Source: Uloborus plumipes
Taxonomy: Eukaryota; Arthropoda; Arachnida; Araneae; Uloboridae
Assembly (NCBI GenBank): GCA_038373865.1
Contig: JAXGGA010004465.1
Coordinates: 24,134 to 88,133, forward strand
Direction: 5' to 3'
Length of the DNA: 64,000 nt
Position 1 is the stretch's first letter. Every line of letters begins with the position of its first letter. Positions 1 through 13,430 of the stretch are shown one piece after another. The notes beneath the pieces were generated by a model that was not told the origin of the DNA, ran no database searches, and worked only from the letters and a program-made list of their open reading frames with translations. The position numbers were made by a program, and so were the translations under genes.

Positions 1-1373
1 GGGCTGGATCTAAAAATGTCTTCTTAGTATGTTAATTCATTGCACAAAGAACTAAGTTAATAAATGATTCAAATGACAAAAATGGTTAATGCAGCCCACA
101 TAATATCTTTCAATGCGCAAGGTTCTCTATGCAAATAATTTTCATATCTTATTCATTTCGTCATATAATTTGGTTATAGGTATTGATCTTGTTTGATGCT
201 CAAAAGGAACGTTATAAAGCTATTATGGTTGAACACATGTACTTGAATTAAATTGAATGGCTTTCTTTAACTCGAAAGTAAACGAATGAATAAATATGGA
301 AAAATAAAATAGATTCTAAAAAGAATTTCGACCTTTTTTTGCTAGATAAAATAATGCCTTACCGGACGGAACAGAAAAGCTCTTATGCCAGATAAGTCTA
401 ATCTTTTTTCCTTAATACTTGTGATGAAAGTGGATTTTTTTTTTTTTTCTTTTCGAGTAAGAAAAACCGAGACAGTAGAAAGAGTGTATTAAGCAAATAG
501 CGAAAAAAATGCTACAAAAGTAAGAAAAAATAAAATGAATCTGCAAAAATGCAAATTCCATTAAGAACTTCCATTACCAAAAATTTAAAATTGCATTCTG
601 AGAAGGATTTAGATTAATCCAACATTTTCTTCAAGTTATTTAGTTCAGGGTCTTTTTTATTTTTATTATTTAACTTTTTTTTTTCTGTAAAACGACCACA
701 CTTATTGCATCTTAATCCATATCATTTAATAGGAAAAAGTCATTAGCACTATAAGGCATTTATTACCTTTGATCAAATGCATATTTTTCTGTTTAATAAT
801 GACAAATGCCAAACTTTGAAAACATAAGACTGTATTTTAAACATTTTACAAGAAGTTAAATGTTCTTTAAATACATCATGTGCAAACTTTCTATTTCGTA
901 TTTAACTACTTTAGAATACGTTTCTCGTCTATACGAACGTATTCCTATGTTTTCTAACATATAAGAGTTATAATGGCGTCTTTTATAGATTACGTTTCAA
1001 ACTAAGGTGGGTGTGCAAAATGTATAGACAAAACAGGACAACCCCTATTTTCCCATGCAGGATAGAAAAAATTCGCTAGATCGTGATTTTAACATCATCA
1101 GAAAGACTAACTGATGGTAAAGCGTTATCAATAAGCAGTGTGTTATCAACAAGCAAAAAAGCAGCAACAGTTATAACGAAGGATTCTGATAAAAATTTCT
1201 CAATCTTATTTTACAGTAATTTTTTCATCATGATTCAGTGTAGTTTACTAGTATGAAAATGTTATTAATTGCTCTAGGATGCCTGCTTTATTTAAGAAAT
1301 AAAGAAATACCTTTGTGCAGGAAAGTAAATTAAGTTTTATCAATGTTTTGAAGCACGAAGAATTCAGAATGAG

Positions 1374-1512
1374 GCAGACACGTGTTTTGGCATTACAAGG
1401 AACGACTTTTTCAGTGCAAATAATGTGAGCTTATAGATGAAAAACATCCCCATAAGTTCACATTCTTTGCATTGAAAAAGGCGTTCTTTGAAAGGTCGAA
1501 ACACGAGTCTGC
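1374..1512. repeat. Foldback repeat with arms of about 65 bp
   Basis: The left arm begins GCAGACACGTGTTTTGG and the right arm ends GGTCGAAACACGAGTCTGC. The arms pair imperfectly over about 65 bp around a short A-rich centre. Both arms carry a diverged copy of AAGGAACG...TTTTTCA(G/A)TGCAAA. This is the layout of a small foldback MITE or a palindromic retroelement end. I see no coding capacity and no clear target duplication. Confidence 0.6.
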
Positions 1513-1801
1513 AGCATTCTTTACTTTTAGTGGGTTAAAACATTAAGAGGGAACATTAAATTTGCATAATGTCTTTAGTTGACGAATTCTAAAAGAAAAT
1601 GTCGCTCTGTACAATAACTTTTACCCTGTAATATGATAACACTAAAAAAATATAGACTGCAACCCAATAAAGACATGACTGGCATTATTAGGACTCCAGT
1701 GTCCTTATTAAGACCCCGAAGGATTAGATGGTGGATATGATCTTGAGCTGCGTAGTGCGCATGCTGCACGTATGTGCCGCAGGTGCACGAATTAGTGCAG
1801 G

Positions 1802-1805
<4 letters not shown>

Positions 1806-1837
<32 letters not shown>
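1806..1837 (+). repeat. Poly(A) tract
   Basis: About 32 consecutive A residues follow a more GC-balanced stretch (about 1740-1800) rich in TGC/GCA words. This could be the 3' tail of a plus-strand retroposed copy such as a SINE or LINE end, but I cannot identify a body. It may equally be a simple repeat. Confidence 0.4.
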
Positions 1838-1838
<1 letters not shown>

Positions 1839-3461
1839 GAGTTACGCGTGTCCTGAATGTAACTATTGAACTTTTCTGTTCCATTGAAGTAAATACGGAA
1901 TTTTTGACAATGTTTTGATGGTTATCAAATGTGGCATGTTTTGATATTGATAGTAATGATTTTTTTTTTAATTTGATTGTACTTTTCGTCGTTTTTTCAG
2001 ATCTAGCCATTTTAGGGACAACTGTTCCTAATAATTCCAATTTGCTAATTTGCGCAAACTGCTGAAAATATAATTTAACTAAAATTTTTATATAGAATGA
2101 ATTTTTTCTCTTTCTTTTGTTGTTGTTATTGGAGAACACTTTAGCTAGTTTTGTCCTACCCTATTTTGAAAAGAAGTAACTTTTATAATCTCCCTCCCCT
2201 CTAGCCAAACCAAAATGATACCGATATATTGATGAAATGTTTTATTTCTTCCCTAATAGTTTTTTTATTAATTAACGATACGGATTTCTTAGGAGTCATC
2301 ATTTTGAGAGAACAAAATCGGATTAATTTCAATGTATGCTCTCCTATTTTAGTTCTTATTAATCAATTACCCGAAAAGAAAAAAAAACGTGGAATTAACT
2401 GTTCTCACTATGTTTCTTGGCTCAGTGTCAAAATGTTAGGAAAAGCAAAAATTATTATAATGAGATTATTCTCAGTGGAAGAACATTTTGCTTTAATAAA
2501 GTTCAAAATTTTCAAGGTTCATATAACTTTGCAATATAGCTTGAAGGAACATTTTTAATTATTTGCTAATTCATGAATTTTCGGTTGAAGCGCTTTTAAT
2601 AAAATACAAATAAAAAATATCTCTTTTTTCGAAGATTTTTAGTAGTCAGGTTTTAAGTAACTGAACTTGATGTGTTGTTTTGTTCAGTGCAAGTGGTTAA
2701 GTTATGTGTTTTGATTTTTTTTTTTTTTAAGTATTGGATGAGATCCAAAACGTAAATTTTTTTAACAGTATCTTAATAATTTTCTTTTTTACAACAAATA
2801 GATCTATGGAATAGCATTTTCTTAAAAAAAATGGAATATTTTTCCTGCATATCTCTCAAGTACGTAATAACTATATATTTTAAGTTATAAATTTTATGTT
2901 ATTACATTTCCGATGCAAATTCAATCATCATATCTGGTGCGTAGCGGCCTATAAACGATGTAAAAAACATTGGAACACCATTATAATTTCAAGATTTAAA
3001 GGAAAATTTTCAAACTTCAATTTCAAATTATTCATTTGAACTACAGAAATCTAACAGTAAATACATAATATAAATATTTTGTTGAAGCCAAAAAAAAAAT
3101 TGTAATTTTGAGGCACATTTCTTTCGAAATTAACTGTCAGTGTCGGCTCGGCAGACTTCTCAGCCTTTTGTTGATAAGAATGCAGTACAAGCCAAAAAAA
3201 CGCAATAAATCATTCAAAGGAAATATTTCTGCTTTGAAATTTCTTTTTTTTTTTTGAAAACGATGAAATTTGCATTATTTTGAAACGTTTTAACGTGATG
3301 GAAAAAGATGATAATTATTCTTGAATTTAGCGACTTCAAAAAGATACTAATCAATTCCCCAAACATTAAAAAGTAACTGTATGAGAATAGTGCTATTAAG
3401 TTCCCCAAAACTGATAAATAACATGCTTAAGTGCTTAATATAATACACATAAAATGCGTAC

Positions 3462-3649
3462 CTGCTGCGAACTCGCTGCTCACTATCTATATAATTATCA
3501 GCAACTCGTTGCCATCTGTAATTGAGAGGGCCCACGTAATAGCCATCAGTGGGAATATTACTCCAACCCATATCAATGGGAGGGAGAACAGAAATTTCAG
3601 AAGCTCTTGGCCTTGCGGAAGTCACTTTTTCTTTCACAGAACATCGGGA
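3462..3649 (-). CDS. Last supported exon of the unrecognised minus-strand gene
   Basis: This exon is 188 bp. Reading the minus strand, a T-rich tract ending in TTTTTAG gives the acceptor and CAG|GTACGC gives the donor. It starts in phase 0, matching the exon at 6702-6836, and ends in phase 2, so at least one more exon must follow toward position 1. The peptide starts SRCSVKEKVTSARPRASE and ends with an aromatic segment containing MGWSNIPTDGYYVGPLN followed by YRWQRVADNYIDSEQRVRS. Its mix of Trp, Tyr, Pro and Gly differs sharply from the Lys/Phe/Ile-rich noise frames around it, and this is the best sign of selection in the window. I recognise no catalytic motif, signal peptide or membrane segment. 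The continuation past the donor (YAFYVYY...) is intron read-through. A structural or filament-associated protein is a guess; an arthropod thick-filament protein such as myofilin would be worth comparing. Confidence 0.82.
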
Positions 3650-6600
3650 CTAAAAAAAAAAATTGTATACTACTTAGTATGCAGTAATTTTTAAGACAGT
3701 GCTTTACCAGATAAGCAAAAGGAAATGAATGTAGTGGTTTTTTTCTTTCTTTTTTTTAATTTCAATTTATGAAGTACAATTTCTAACAAAACGGAACAAA
3801 TCTGTGCATTTAATCTTAAAAGTTACTCGGGACATATATTAGAATTCAACTCGTTGTCCGTGTGCATTTCTGAACCCAAAAATTATAATACATTTCCGAT
3901 CATAAAATTAGAAGGAAATCAGTAATGTTAGTCAACATCACTAAGGTATAGCATTGAAAATCTTTACGCCAAGGATATTACAACTTGAAATTTTTTGAAT
4001 ATCCTAGTTGTGGATATGACTTCTTGCGGCTCTCTGACTTACGTCACATTTTCATATACGAAAACGAGTAAATCAAAGTACGTAAATTAAAAGTAAGAAA
4101 ATAGCGAAAATTGCTTCTAAGAAAATTGTTTCTTACCTTCAGTTATAGCTAAAAATAATACTCTACTCTTTTAGAAAATTTTGGTATATTTTTGAAGAAG
4201 CTTTCTGTTGCAAAATAAAAAAAATAAATAAATAATTACGCGACGTAACATTTTATCCTTTAAATCCAAACTTAGGTTCAGTTTAATTCTCTTTAGTTGT
4301 CGCTTTAGATTATAATTATTTATTCATAACCTTAAAACCTATTTTCAACGTATTACAAAACTCTTCTTTATTCCTAATAAAGCTTCGACTGGAGTTGTTT
4401 TCCATTACGGCATTTATAGGTAATAAGAGTTCAGTACCTATTTTTGGAATCTAATCTTTATTGAAACTAGGCCATTAGTTTGTTTATTTTTATCTCTAAT
4501 TTTTTTCAATAAATGTGATTATTTCTAAAATTCGTGTTTTAATTACGTACAAATACGACATTATTATTTCTGGAAACTGCAACTTCTCTTTTTTGGATTT
4601 CTATTTTAACCATTATTTCATTCATAGCTTCATTTTCAAAATAAGAGCTCTAACACTAATAATAGGTCAAATTTTGTCTAGATTCTGCTTTTATCCTCAT
4701 TATGAAGAAATTTATGAAACGCATGATTCATTCAGTTATTACTTTGTTCGCATGCTGGTTTTTAAATTCCGAGAAAATTTTAAATTCTCCAGGAAATTTT
4801 GTCCTATTGTTTAACAAAAAAAAAAAAAAAGAAATAGGAAGAAAAACTTATGTTTAGATAAAATTTTATGACAGGAAATAACGATTAAGGTTCAACAAAT
4901 TTTATTTTTCATATGAAAGGTTGTGAAAATCATTTGTGAATTTCCATTTCCCCGCCATTATTCATGTGCAACTGGGAAAATTACATTAACCCCATACATG
5001 CTACACTCTGGGATAAATGGAAATAAGTAAGTTTGTCATTCTTCCAATTTTTTTTCTTCTCTTTTTTCTTTTTTTTATTGAGCATTAAATTTTCGTGTAA
5101 ACTACATTTTTGGGTGCGTTTTACAATACATAAATTTTGCACATAAATGATCTTTTTGCATGGTTTCATTTTTAAATAATTTCAGCTGCATTTAGAGATC
5201 TCATGTAGCTGTATATGTTCTGCGACAAAAGATTGGAAAACGATGATATAGAACTACTTTAATTCCTAAACTGATGTTGTATATTGTGATTATCTACCTG
5301 GAGCAACCTTATGGGGAAGGAAATCACTGTTTCCGTGTACCCAGTCTCTGGGGTGAAAGAAAATGCCCTGAAGTGTAAACATGATTTCATTCGCTAACAA
5401 ACATTGATAAAGTCAAATTTTTCATGTCCAGTGACTATCAGATACACCGTACACAAAATTTTATCTTTCAATTCACCCAAAAGAAAGGAAAGGATCTGTA
5501 GTGAGTAAGTTATGTGGTTTCACGAAAATTATATTTAAAGCGTACCATTTTTTAATTAGATGCCTATTTAATATTATGTAAGTTTTATACACAAATTATT
5601 AATAATGCATATTTTCAAATGAATGTCATTAATATTCAATATTTTTTCTTTCTAATGAAACAAAACTTACGCCAGAAAAGCAGTACCTTATAAAATAATA
5701 TTTAAAAACTTACCCTACAAATTTGTAGTTTAAAACATTGCAAAGGCCCCGTTAACGGACTTTTTTTTAATTGTCTTTATTTTCACTTTCATTTATTCTT
5801 TTTGTTGATTTACTGTATAATTTTTACCGATATATTTCCATTCCTAAACTAAGTATTAAGTTTCAATATAAGTGACAACTTTCCAAAATATTGTCATCTT
5901 GGTGAAAAGCAGATTTAATGGCTGCAGGGTCAGTGATGAAGCCAGGATTCTGCTTCGAAGTGGGCCCAGGTTCTTACATTAAAGGGACTATCATATTATT
6001 TTCTTGAAATCGCTAATTAAATAGATTTCAGTCATGGCCTCCAGAACTTTTTTGAAATTAAACTTTTTTAAACGTAATTTTAGACTATCTTTGACGGTAA
6101 CGTTTGGAAAAGCATAGGGTGTGGGGACTCTCAGCCAGATTATTTTCGAAATGGAAGTCATAAGAGCACGGTTTCAGGCGATCTGTCATGACAATACGAG
6201 TGAAGTCAGAGCTTGGGGGGCTTTATGAAATCTTGACCCCTGGAATTTGAAAAATTCAATTTTAGGCTTTATTCTGAAATGTTGAAGGAGAAAGGGAATT
6301 GCTCAAAATTGAAGTCCTAAAATGCATTTCGTTTCTTTAAATGAAATACGTCTTCACGTCGGTCACGTGACGTGCCTGATTGGTGAATCTGATGCGATAT
6401 TTCCCACATGTCTGGTTAAAAACAGTTTTGAAAGAAAGTCGTCCCGTACGAGGATCTTTCTGAACGTGACTTACTAATAGTTCATTTTATTTTACAACTT
6501 TATTTTCAAATCATTTAAAAAAAATAGAATGCTTTCACAGTATATAGTAAACAAAAATAAGGTATACTACACTATATGAGGGATGTCTCTGCTTTCGAGA

Positions 6601-6701
6601 ATAAATTTGCTAAAATACATATGTTAAGATAGATAATTTACGCAAAAAATGAAGCAAAATTTCTATTTATATAGTTGGACTGTCAAAAACGGAAAACTCA
6701 C
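3650..6701 (-). other. Intron of the minus-strand gene
   Basis: This is an intron of about 3.05 kb between GTGAGT (minus strand, ending at 6701) and the T-rich acceptor at 3650. The stretch at about 5930-6250 is more GC-balanced and looks like an old repeat: CAGGGTCAGTG near 5926 and GACCCCTG near 6235 resemble weak hAT-type ends, but I found no matching 8-bp duplication. A GTAAGA-like donor near 4135 has no open exon attached. Confidence 0.6.
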
Positions 6702-6836
6702 CCTAGCTGTAAGATTTCTGGGCATAGCACTATGCCTAATGCGTTCAGGCCGTTTTTCATTTTTATTACTGGCCATTGATAGGGCTCCAGAGTCGTTGTC
6801 TTCCTCGTATATAGCTTCCAGAAAAACGGGTTTTTG
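6702..6836 (-). CDS. Internal exon of the unrecognised minus-strand gene
   Basis: This exon is 135 bp, or 45 codons, and is phase 0 at both ends. The minus-strand acceptor is TTTCTTTCAG and the donor is AGG|GTGAGT, close to consensus. The peptide runs QKPVFLEAIYEEDNDSGALS and then MASNKNEKRPERIRHSAMPR plus NLTAR. It is hydrophilic, with an acidic patch (YEEDND) followed by a basic, Arg-rich tail. This suggests a flexible linker rather than a folded enzyme domain. The two flanking supported exons join to it without breaking the frame. I see no known motif. The plus-strand open frame over the same bases is a shadow. Confidence 0.75.
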
Positions 6837-8791
6837 CTGAAAGAAATTTCAATAATCTCATAAGCTATGCGGATGTAATTTATGTAGTGAGCACATTAAT
6901 TATGGACATTTAGGACAACTTTGAGCCGAAATTTTTCTATTTTAAACGGCTCACTCATATTTTAACAATTTTAGTGTATTTGTTGATACAAAATATAAGG
7001 AACACTCTTACTGTAAAATTATCCAAAATTAAAAAATAATCATTAAAAAATATATTTAAAATGAAATATTTGCCTGGTTCAAACATACCCGGGCATTAAA
7101 GGTAACTTTTGAGTGTAAGTCAAAAATGGAATATGAAAAAAATATTTACTAATGGTTGCAATGTGACAGCAGCAAAATAAAACATCATAATGTTTTAAAA
7201 CTCCCCCTTTGTATTTGACCCCATGATCAGATTTCCATAATTTATAATACTGCATTGAATATTACAATGTAGGAAGAGCACTTTCAACTGCTTAAAAAAT
7301 GGCTTAATCAAAAACATGCGTTATAGTAACTTCTCAATTTCTGAATAATGCAATTCGCTGTATACAGTATTGCGTACTTATGCTTCGTAAAACAAAGAGT
7401 AGAAACCGCATTTCTTACTCTCGCTAGGAGAGTGCAGTACTGCACCATTAAATTATTTATTTATTTATTTATTTATTATAGCAAATGGTCAAGGGACGGA
7501 AAGTTAACCGGCATATGTCTCAAAGTTATACTGAATGACCATACAGTTAACCTAAATTATGTGAATTTAAAAAAATGTATATAAGCTTCATAAAAGAAAG
7601 TAATAAAACCATAGAATTAGTTCGGATAGAGAGCTTCAATGTAAACATTTGTTCAACAACAATATTTTGCAAAAGAGCGTGAAGAGTTTGCAATATTTTA
7701 CACAGGTTTTCTGTTGCCACAAATTAATTATATTTCTTATCGTATAGTTTGATCATCACGCTTTTATTCCCCCCTATTATTTAGTGGTATAATAGTTTCA
7801 CCTTTAAACTTCATAGAAATTAAGTCTTAACTGCTGTTTTGTGGCTCAGAAAATGTATCTTCAACAAAATATTCTTAATTCACTGAATATTTAAAATTAA
7901 GATATTCTAAGATAAGAGATTTCTTATACAACTGAAGATAATTATTACCAAAATATGGATTTTAAAATGTTAATCGTCATATTTGTGTGTAAGATAATGA
8001 TATTTAGTTAGGTTAATTTGACACATTGATGTTATAAGCTATATATTATTAAAAGTATCATTTTTCTTTCCTGAAGTTGATGAAATTAACGCACTAAACA
8101 ATCCAATTTCATCCTACAGTTTGATAAATCTTAAGAACACATTTCGTTTCATTATTGTTTGATTATTTCATTTTTTTAGTATGCAGGATCACAAAATGCT
8201 CTTCAATGATTTTCCCAGCATTTTTCTTTTCTATTTAGTTTTTTTTCTTTCGCTTTTTCTTAACTGTTATTTTGCTCAAAATCTTCATAGCGTTTCTGTG
8301 TGCTGTTTGTTGCTTATACGTTTTTATGCATCTTACTATAGGTACCATAACATATTTTAAGACATTTCAGTTAGTTTTATGTGTGATAGAGTAGTTGTAA
8401 AGTTCCGCTAATTACTCCTTAGCTACTTAATAATGAATTAAACGATTTAAAGCAAGACGTTTTCTTAATTCCACCAATTTTAACGATTTCGTTTTGAAAG
8501 ATTCTTTAATAAAGTACTTTTAACTAACGATTTAGTCTTTCTTAAGCATCTTTAAAATTGCTTATGAGCTAATGGATTTGTTAGTTTTATTATTAGAACC
8601 CATATTTTCATCACAATAAACTACATTAATAACTATTTCCGAATGTATATAAGGAAATGCATTATCTCTTGAAATTGATGTCACCTAATAAGGAAATTAC
8701 GCATTTGATTTATATTACTTATTTACTTAAATCTTCATTCAATTTTTTTGAATTTATTTATTTAAATATCACGGCACTTAAAATTAGTTAC
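6837..8791 (-). other. Intron of the minus-strand gene
   Basis: This intron is about 1.96 kb and strongly AT-rich. It contains a short (ATTT)n run near 7453-7480. I see no mobile element or additional exon in it. Confidence 0.65.
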
Positions 8792-8989
8792 CTGCATTTT
8801 TACAGGCGTGTTATACACAGGAGTATAACTGCTGGAGACTCTACCACTTCTATTACTTCTGGATAAATCCATCTGGAATGCTGCCCTAAAATGTTCTTTG
8901 ACTGGTTCATCTTTCATAAGTTTTCTGTGTACTTCTTCCACTTCTTTTTTCTTTAGTTGCATATGTTCATCAACTGCTTGAAGTGCGGA
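8792..8989 (-). CDS. Internal exon of the unrecognised minus-strand gene, helical segment
   Basis: This exon is 198 bp, or 66 codons, phase 0 at both ends. The minus-strand acceptor is TTTTCTTCCAG and the donor is CAG|GTAACT. The first 35 or so residues (SALQAVDEHMQLKKKEVEEV, then HRKLMKDEPVKEHF) are rich in Glu, Lys, Leu and Val, which fits an amphipathic helix or short coiled coil. With the preceding exon (LLEEEREAVK) the helical stretch would reach about 45 residues. The second half changes to a Ser/Arg/Tyr-rich segment, SRSNRSGRVSSSYTPVYNTP, which looks disordered and phosphorylatable. Such a layout is common in cytoskeletal or filament-binding proteins, but that is inference and not a family match. 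Confidence 0.83.
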
Positions 8990-11900
8990 CTGGAAGAAAA
9001 ATATTACTACATAAACTCCTGACTTGAGGATTTCTTTTGTGAAAGACATTATTTAAAATATATTTATGTCTAATAGTTCACTTATATTCAAACAAATATA
9101 TATTTTTAACTTAGTCCATTCATATTATCTTTTCATTATTATTATTATTATAATTATTATTAACATCGAATATTTAATGTCCTCTTACTATTAATAAGCT
9201 TGTTTCAGTTAAGATGATAAAGCAAATTTAAATACAAATCTAAGAATCAAACTATGTAAATTTTAAAATAACGTCAAAACATTCCAAAGCTTTAAAAAAA
9301 ATGCAAGTAAATTGAGTGGACTTCTTATCCCCTAATTCTTTTAAAACTAGACATCAAAAATTAAATTATTTCTTAAGTTCCCATTAGAACTTATCGAAAA
9401 CATTTTATTCGAACGAAGTTTTGGTAAAACTTTCCCAGTATTGCTCTGGGAAAAAAAGAAAACTTTTATTTCTTATAACTGCGAAATTGCTTGAAACACT
9501 TATCTCAAAGCAACTACCTGAAGAGAGTCCTAACTAGGATTCTTCGAAAAAAGACATGTGCCCTAATAGCTCTTCTTTCGTCAGTTAGATTCTTTGATCA
9601 TTAATACTTCCCGATGATATAATAAAAAATTGAAAACGAGTGACTGCAGAGAAATTAAAGCTGTATCAAGCTAAAGTCTCATCCACACTGAAAATGTTAT
9701 TTAAATTAAAACTTTTTTACATACTGAAAAAAAATTTGGAAATATTTTTGAATATATGGGGCATCTATGGTGCATGTAATTTCCAAAGAAATTTTTAAAA
9801 GATTTCAAAAACCTCCTTCTAAAATTTTCAAAAAATTTTGTAGCCTCTTTTTAAAAACGGTTCTAAGTATTTCCAAACATTTTTCTGCATTATTCAGAGG
9901 TTAGTGTAGACCTTATCCTGAGGCTACTAGTTTTGGAGTATTTTAGAAAAAACTCAAAACCCTTTTTCGAAATTTACAAGCACCATATCTGCCCCATATA
10001 TTCAAAAAAAATTCAGATATTTTTTTTTTCATAGTGTGGAACCTTCAAAGATCTATTCGCTTTGGTCCATTAAACCAAATATTGGTGCTCAAGATTGCTC
10101 AAACTGTTAAAAAAAGAAAAATAAACACACACACACACACAATTGAACGTTTCTGAATGGGTGGGGCAGTTATGATGCATTGAGTTTTCAAAAACGTTTT
10201 TAAGTGTTTCAGAAACGTTATATATTAACTGCAAACACAGTAGTGGAATGTGGGCAAAAGCGAAATAGTTAAGATCACTTACACTTTTCAAGCTGAGCAA
10301 GTTGGAAATTTGTTCTGAAAATTACATTACATAAAAAAGAATAATTTATTTTGTAATATAGTTGAGCTGCAATAGTATTTTTCACTTGATGGCTAATTAG
10401 TGTGGTTAATTTGTTACTTTGGTGGTTACTTTGTACCTTCAAAAAAACAAGTATTTTCACTTTAAAAATACATGAGGCAGAGTGAAAAATAAAATATTTC
10501 TTTAATGAATATTTTCTATTAAATTGTTAAAAATAATTTAGATCTATTGTTAGAATAAATAATGAAATAACACACGAGGAAAAAAATTAATTGATCTATT
10601 AATATATGAGAAACATATATGAATGAATAAAATAACGAAAGAATTTTAAAAAAGTGAATGAATCACCGAATGAATGTAAATGTATGAACAGATAAATAAA
10701 TACCTAAATGATTTAATAAATGGATGAATAAGTAAACGAAATGAACTATTTCACTTGTCCCCAATCACTTTGCCATGCGTGTGCTTGGAAAATTATATGA
10801 AACTTTTAAAATCAAAACATGTACCGATATTAATTAAACAATCACTGCACTGGACATCAGTAGATCTCAATTTATACTTAAAATGTTAATTGTAGAAATA
10901 TTTATCATTTTATCCTAACAAAAATTGTTTTTGATAAATCACAAAATATTGCGCTATTGATGTTAAATTTTGAAAATGACTTATAATCCTTAATGTTTAG
11001 AACAATATTTTTTTTACTGGGATCAATTATACGTTTAAAATAGTTATAATAATGCTGCTTTATAGGTGGCGCAGAAAACAGGGAGAATATTTTGTGGTTT
11101 CACTTTACCCCATATTCCCCCACAGATTCTCAAATTTTCAGTTTTCCGAAGTTCCAATTTAAAAACTTTGGCGAAGGTTTTTTGGCGAACAACTGCAAAC
11201 CAAAGCTACCACATGAGAGAAACAAATTAGATCTTTGGGGTTATTTAGTTTGAAAAATGGCACAATCAATTTAGAATTCATGGAAATACTCCGCTTTAGA
11301 GACAATTACAACAAAAGTGTCATGGAAAGAAATATGAGAGACAAACTAAAAATTTCCACAGAAAATTAAAAGTATTTGCGTCAGTCCTTTACATCATTTG
11401 TTTCATTGAAATTTAATAATCTTATAGCTACACTGTAAGATATTTTTTTCTCTCTTTTTATTAAATCAGATCATTGGGATGCATGAATGCGAAACTTGAC
11501 TTATAGCTTTTTTTATACGTAATATAAGGGTCCCTTATTGCATCCTCAAATCTAGACAACGCTTATGATATTTGACTTTATTTTCTAAGAATAATTGACA
11601 TTTCAAGGAATTCTTTTAGAAGTAAAATATTTGTCAAAAATGAGTTATACAAATGCTAATTAGCATAATATTGACGCTGATAATAACTCCTGTGTCATAG
11701 ATTTTACCATCCCACACTCAGTCTAAATATTAGGCCAATCTGCCTTTTCACGATTTCTGAGTTTTTGTAATCATTAAAATTACATCCCCCTTCGTAACTC
11801 AGAAGCTTTTTTTTTCCATAATTAATATTATTATCCAGGAAATACAATTTTAATTCATTGTCGACTCAATTTTTGGAATATTTGATCATTTGGTTATTTC

Positions 11901-13430
11901 AGTTCAATTTTATTGAGGATTTTAGATTTTCTGTTACAATACAAGTGAAAATAAGCTTAAATGCAAAGCAGCGGGTATAAATGGGAAAGCAAAAAAGTAT
12001 GCTCTATGTTCTCTCTTTGGCGCAAATTGTTCCCCTTAGATTAGTCAAAAATATAAGAGTTTAGCTGTTTCCTCATTTTGTGAATCAATCTGAAATAACT
12101 AAACAAAACCGTGCAAAAAAACTGCATTAAACTTACAAAAAAATGAGAAAACACAATGTAAATAATCCCTTCACATGAAATTAAAGTCATTCTGAATACC
12201 TTAACAACTATTTTTATTGAATCTGCAATAATGATATTTTTGTATCAAACGCAGCAAAGAGCAATATGAATGTTTTGTGATAAATGCCTGGTAAGTTTGA
12301 CGGATTTAATTAAAATGATTTAAATAGTTAGAACCTACCTAATTACTAATGTCTGAGATTGAGCATAAAAAATAAAATGTTGGGTGTGGTCAGACAGGCG
12401 TGCATTAACATGCAACGCTTTTCGTAACAAATAGTACCTACAGGTGAATCATCTCAACCATTTCATTCAGAACTGGCAATTGAACGACGGGGCAATTGTC
12501 CCTGTTGACCTACTTACCAACGCCCCATTGCTTTCCATTAGGAAATTAAAATGGTTCGCGCTTTATCGAACGTTTTCTGATCGAACTGAATTACCACTCT
12601 TCACAGAAAAATTTATAAGATATCGGCATCGTCAGTGTTAATCAGCATCAACGCATGTGTATTTCGTTTTAAGGCAGTGCTTGCACAATCTTTATGAAAT
12701 CAAGCTAAGAATGTTTAAATTGTCCTGTAAATTAAATTAAAATGATCTTAGACTAAAATAAAGTACTTTCAAATGAAAGAACTTAAAAGTTCTTTCGCAC
12801 AATTCTTTTTTGAAAGAAGGAATGAGCAAAATAATTAAATTAACATTGACGAAACGGAAAAGATACCAAAATAAAGTGGCCATAGCATCAACCTCAATAG
12901 CAAGAGATTTTTTCTTTTTGTTTCATTCGTTCTTTCTTTTTCTTTTTTACATTATTGCATCAACAAACGAAATCAGGCCTATTTAAGCATTTTATCTGAA
13001 TGATAATTAATTCAGATAAAATGCTTATCGTAATTATTTTAAATGTTTTTTCTATCGAGTTTAATTTTAGTAGTTTTTACACTTTCTTTTCTGGTCTGCG
13101 CTTTTAATTTCAAGTTTCAAATTCAGTTTGAGGTCCTTTTTTATTCAGTAATGAATGTTAATTCTAATAAATGACATTGCCTAGTCTAAAATGGTTAAGA
13201 TAAATGTTAGTTTTCTAATAGTAGAATCAAATCGCTAAAACTTTCAACTTTTATTAAAGGTTGAATTAAGGAAAATATCCATTAATCAGGATGTAGACGT
13301 GTACTCAATTGCAATTTGTAATGATTTTGCACCCTTTAATTTAAAATATTTAAAAAGCATATTTATGTATTTCAGATATACATTTATAAATACAAAAATG
13401 TTTCAAGTAAACTAGGGCAAACTATCTCAC
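8990..13430 (-). other. Intron of the minus-strand gene
   Basis: This is an intron of about 4.4 kb. It holds an interrupted (ATT)n run near 9135-9172, a short (AC)n run near 10123-10140, and a perfect 17-bp hairpin at 12985-13026. A strong-looking acceptor followed by a GTAAGT donor occurs on the minus strand at about 10282-10313. The 32-bp insert would break the frame, so I did not call it an exon. Confidence 0.6.
12985..13026. repeat. Perfect 17-bp inverted repeat (hairpin)
   Basis: The arm AAGCATTTTATCTGAAT at 12985-13001 is exactly matched in reverse complement at 13010-13026, with an 8-base loop. It lies in an intron of the minus-strand gene. It could be a MITE core, a small hairpin RNA or an intron-folding element. 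The sequence alone does not decide. Confidence 0.75.

Larger units (their letters stand above)
1..3461. other. DNA beyond the last supported exon; intron or 3' flank
   Basis: This is AT-rich DNA on the downstream side of the minus-strand gene. The last supported exon ends at 3462 in phase 2, so the gene should continue here or beyond the window edge. I found no convincing terminal exon. Two weak candidates exist: a minus-strand stretch ending at about 362 before a GTAAGG donor, and a possible short end near 3150. Other content is a foldback at 1374-1512 and a run of about 32 A at 1806-1837. The open frames in this stretch are Lys/Phe/Leu-rich noise from AT-rich DNA. Confidence 0.5.

Noticed and set aside
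3130..3165. Possible terminal exon ending RLRSLPSRH-stop on the minus strand
   Set aside because: It would complete the phase-2 codon, but the acceptor is poor and no AATAAA signal follows convincingly.
10282..10313. Minus-strand 32-bp segment with strong acceptor and GTAAGT donor
   Set aside because: Its length would break the phase-0 frame and the joined reading hits a stop.
12444..12641. Plus-strand 65-codon open frame
   Set aside because: No splice support or recognisable motif, and nearby donors lead to stops.
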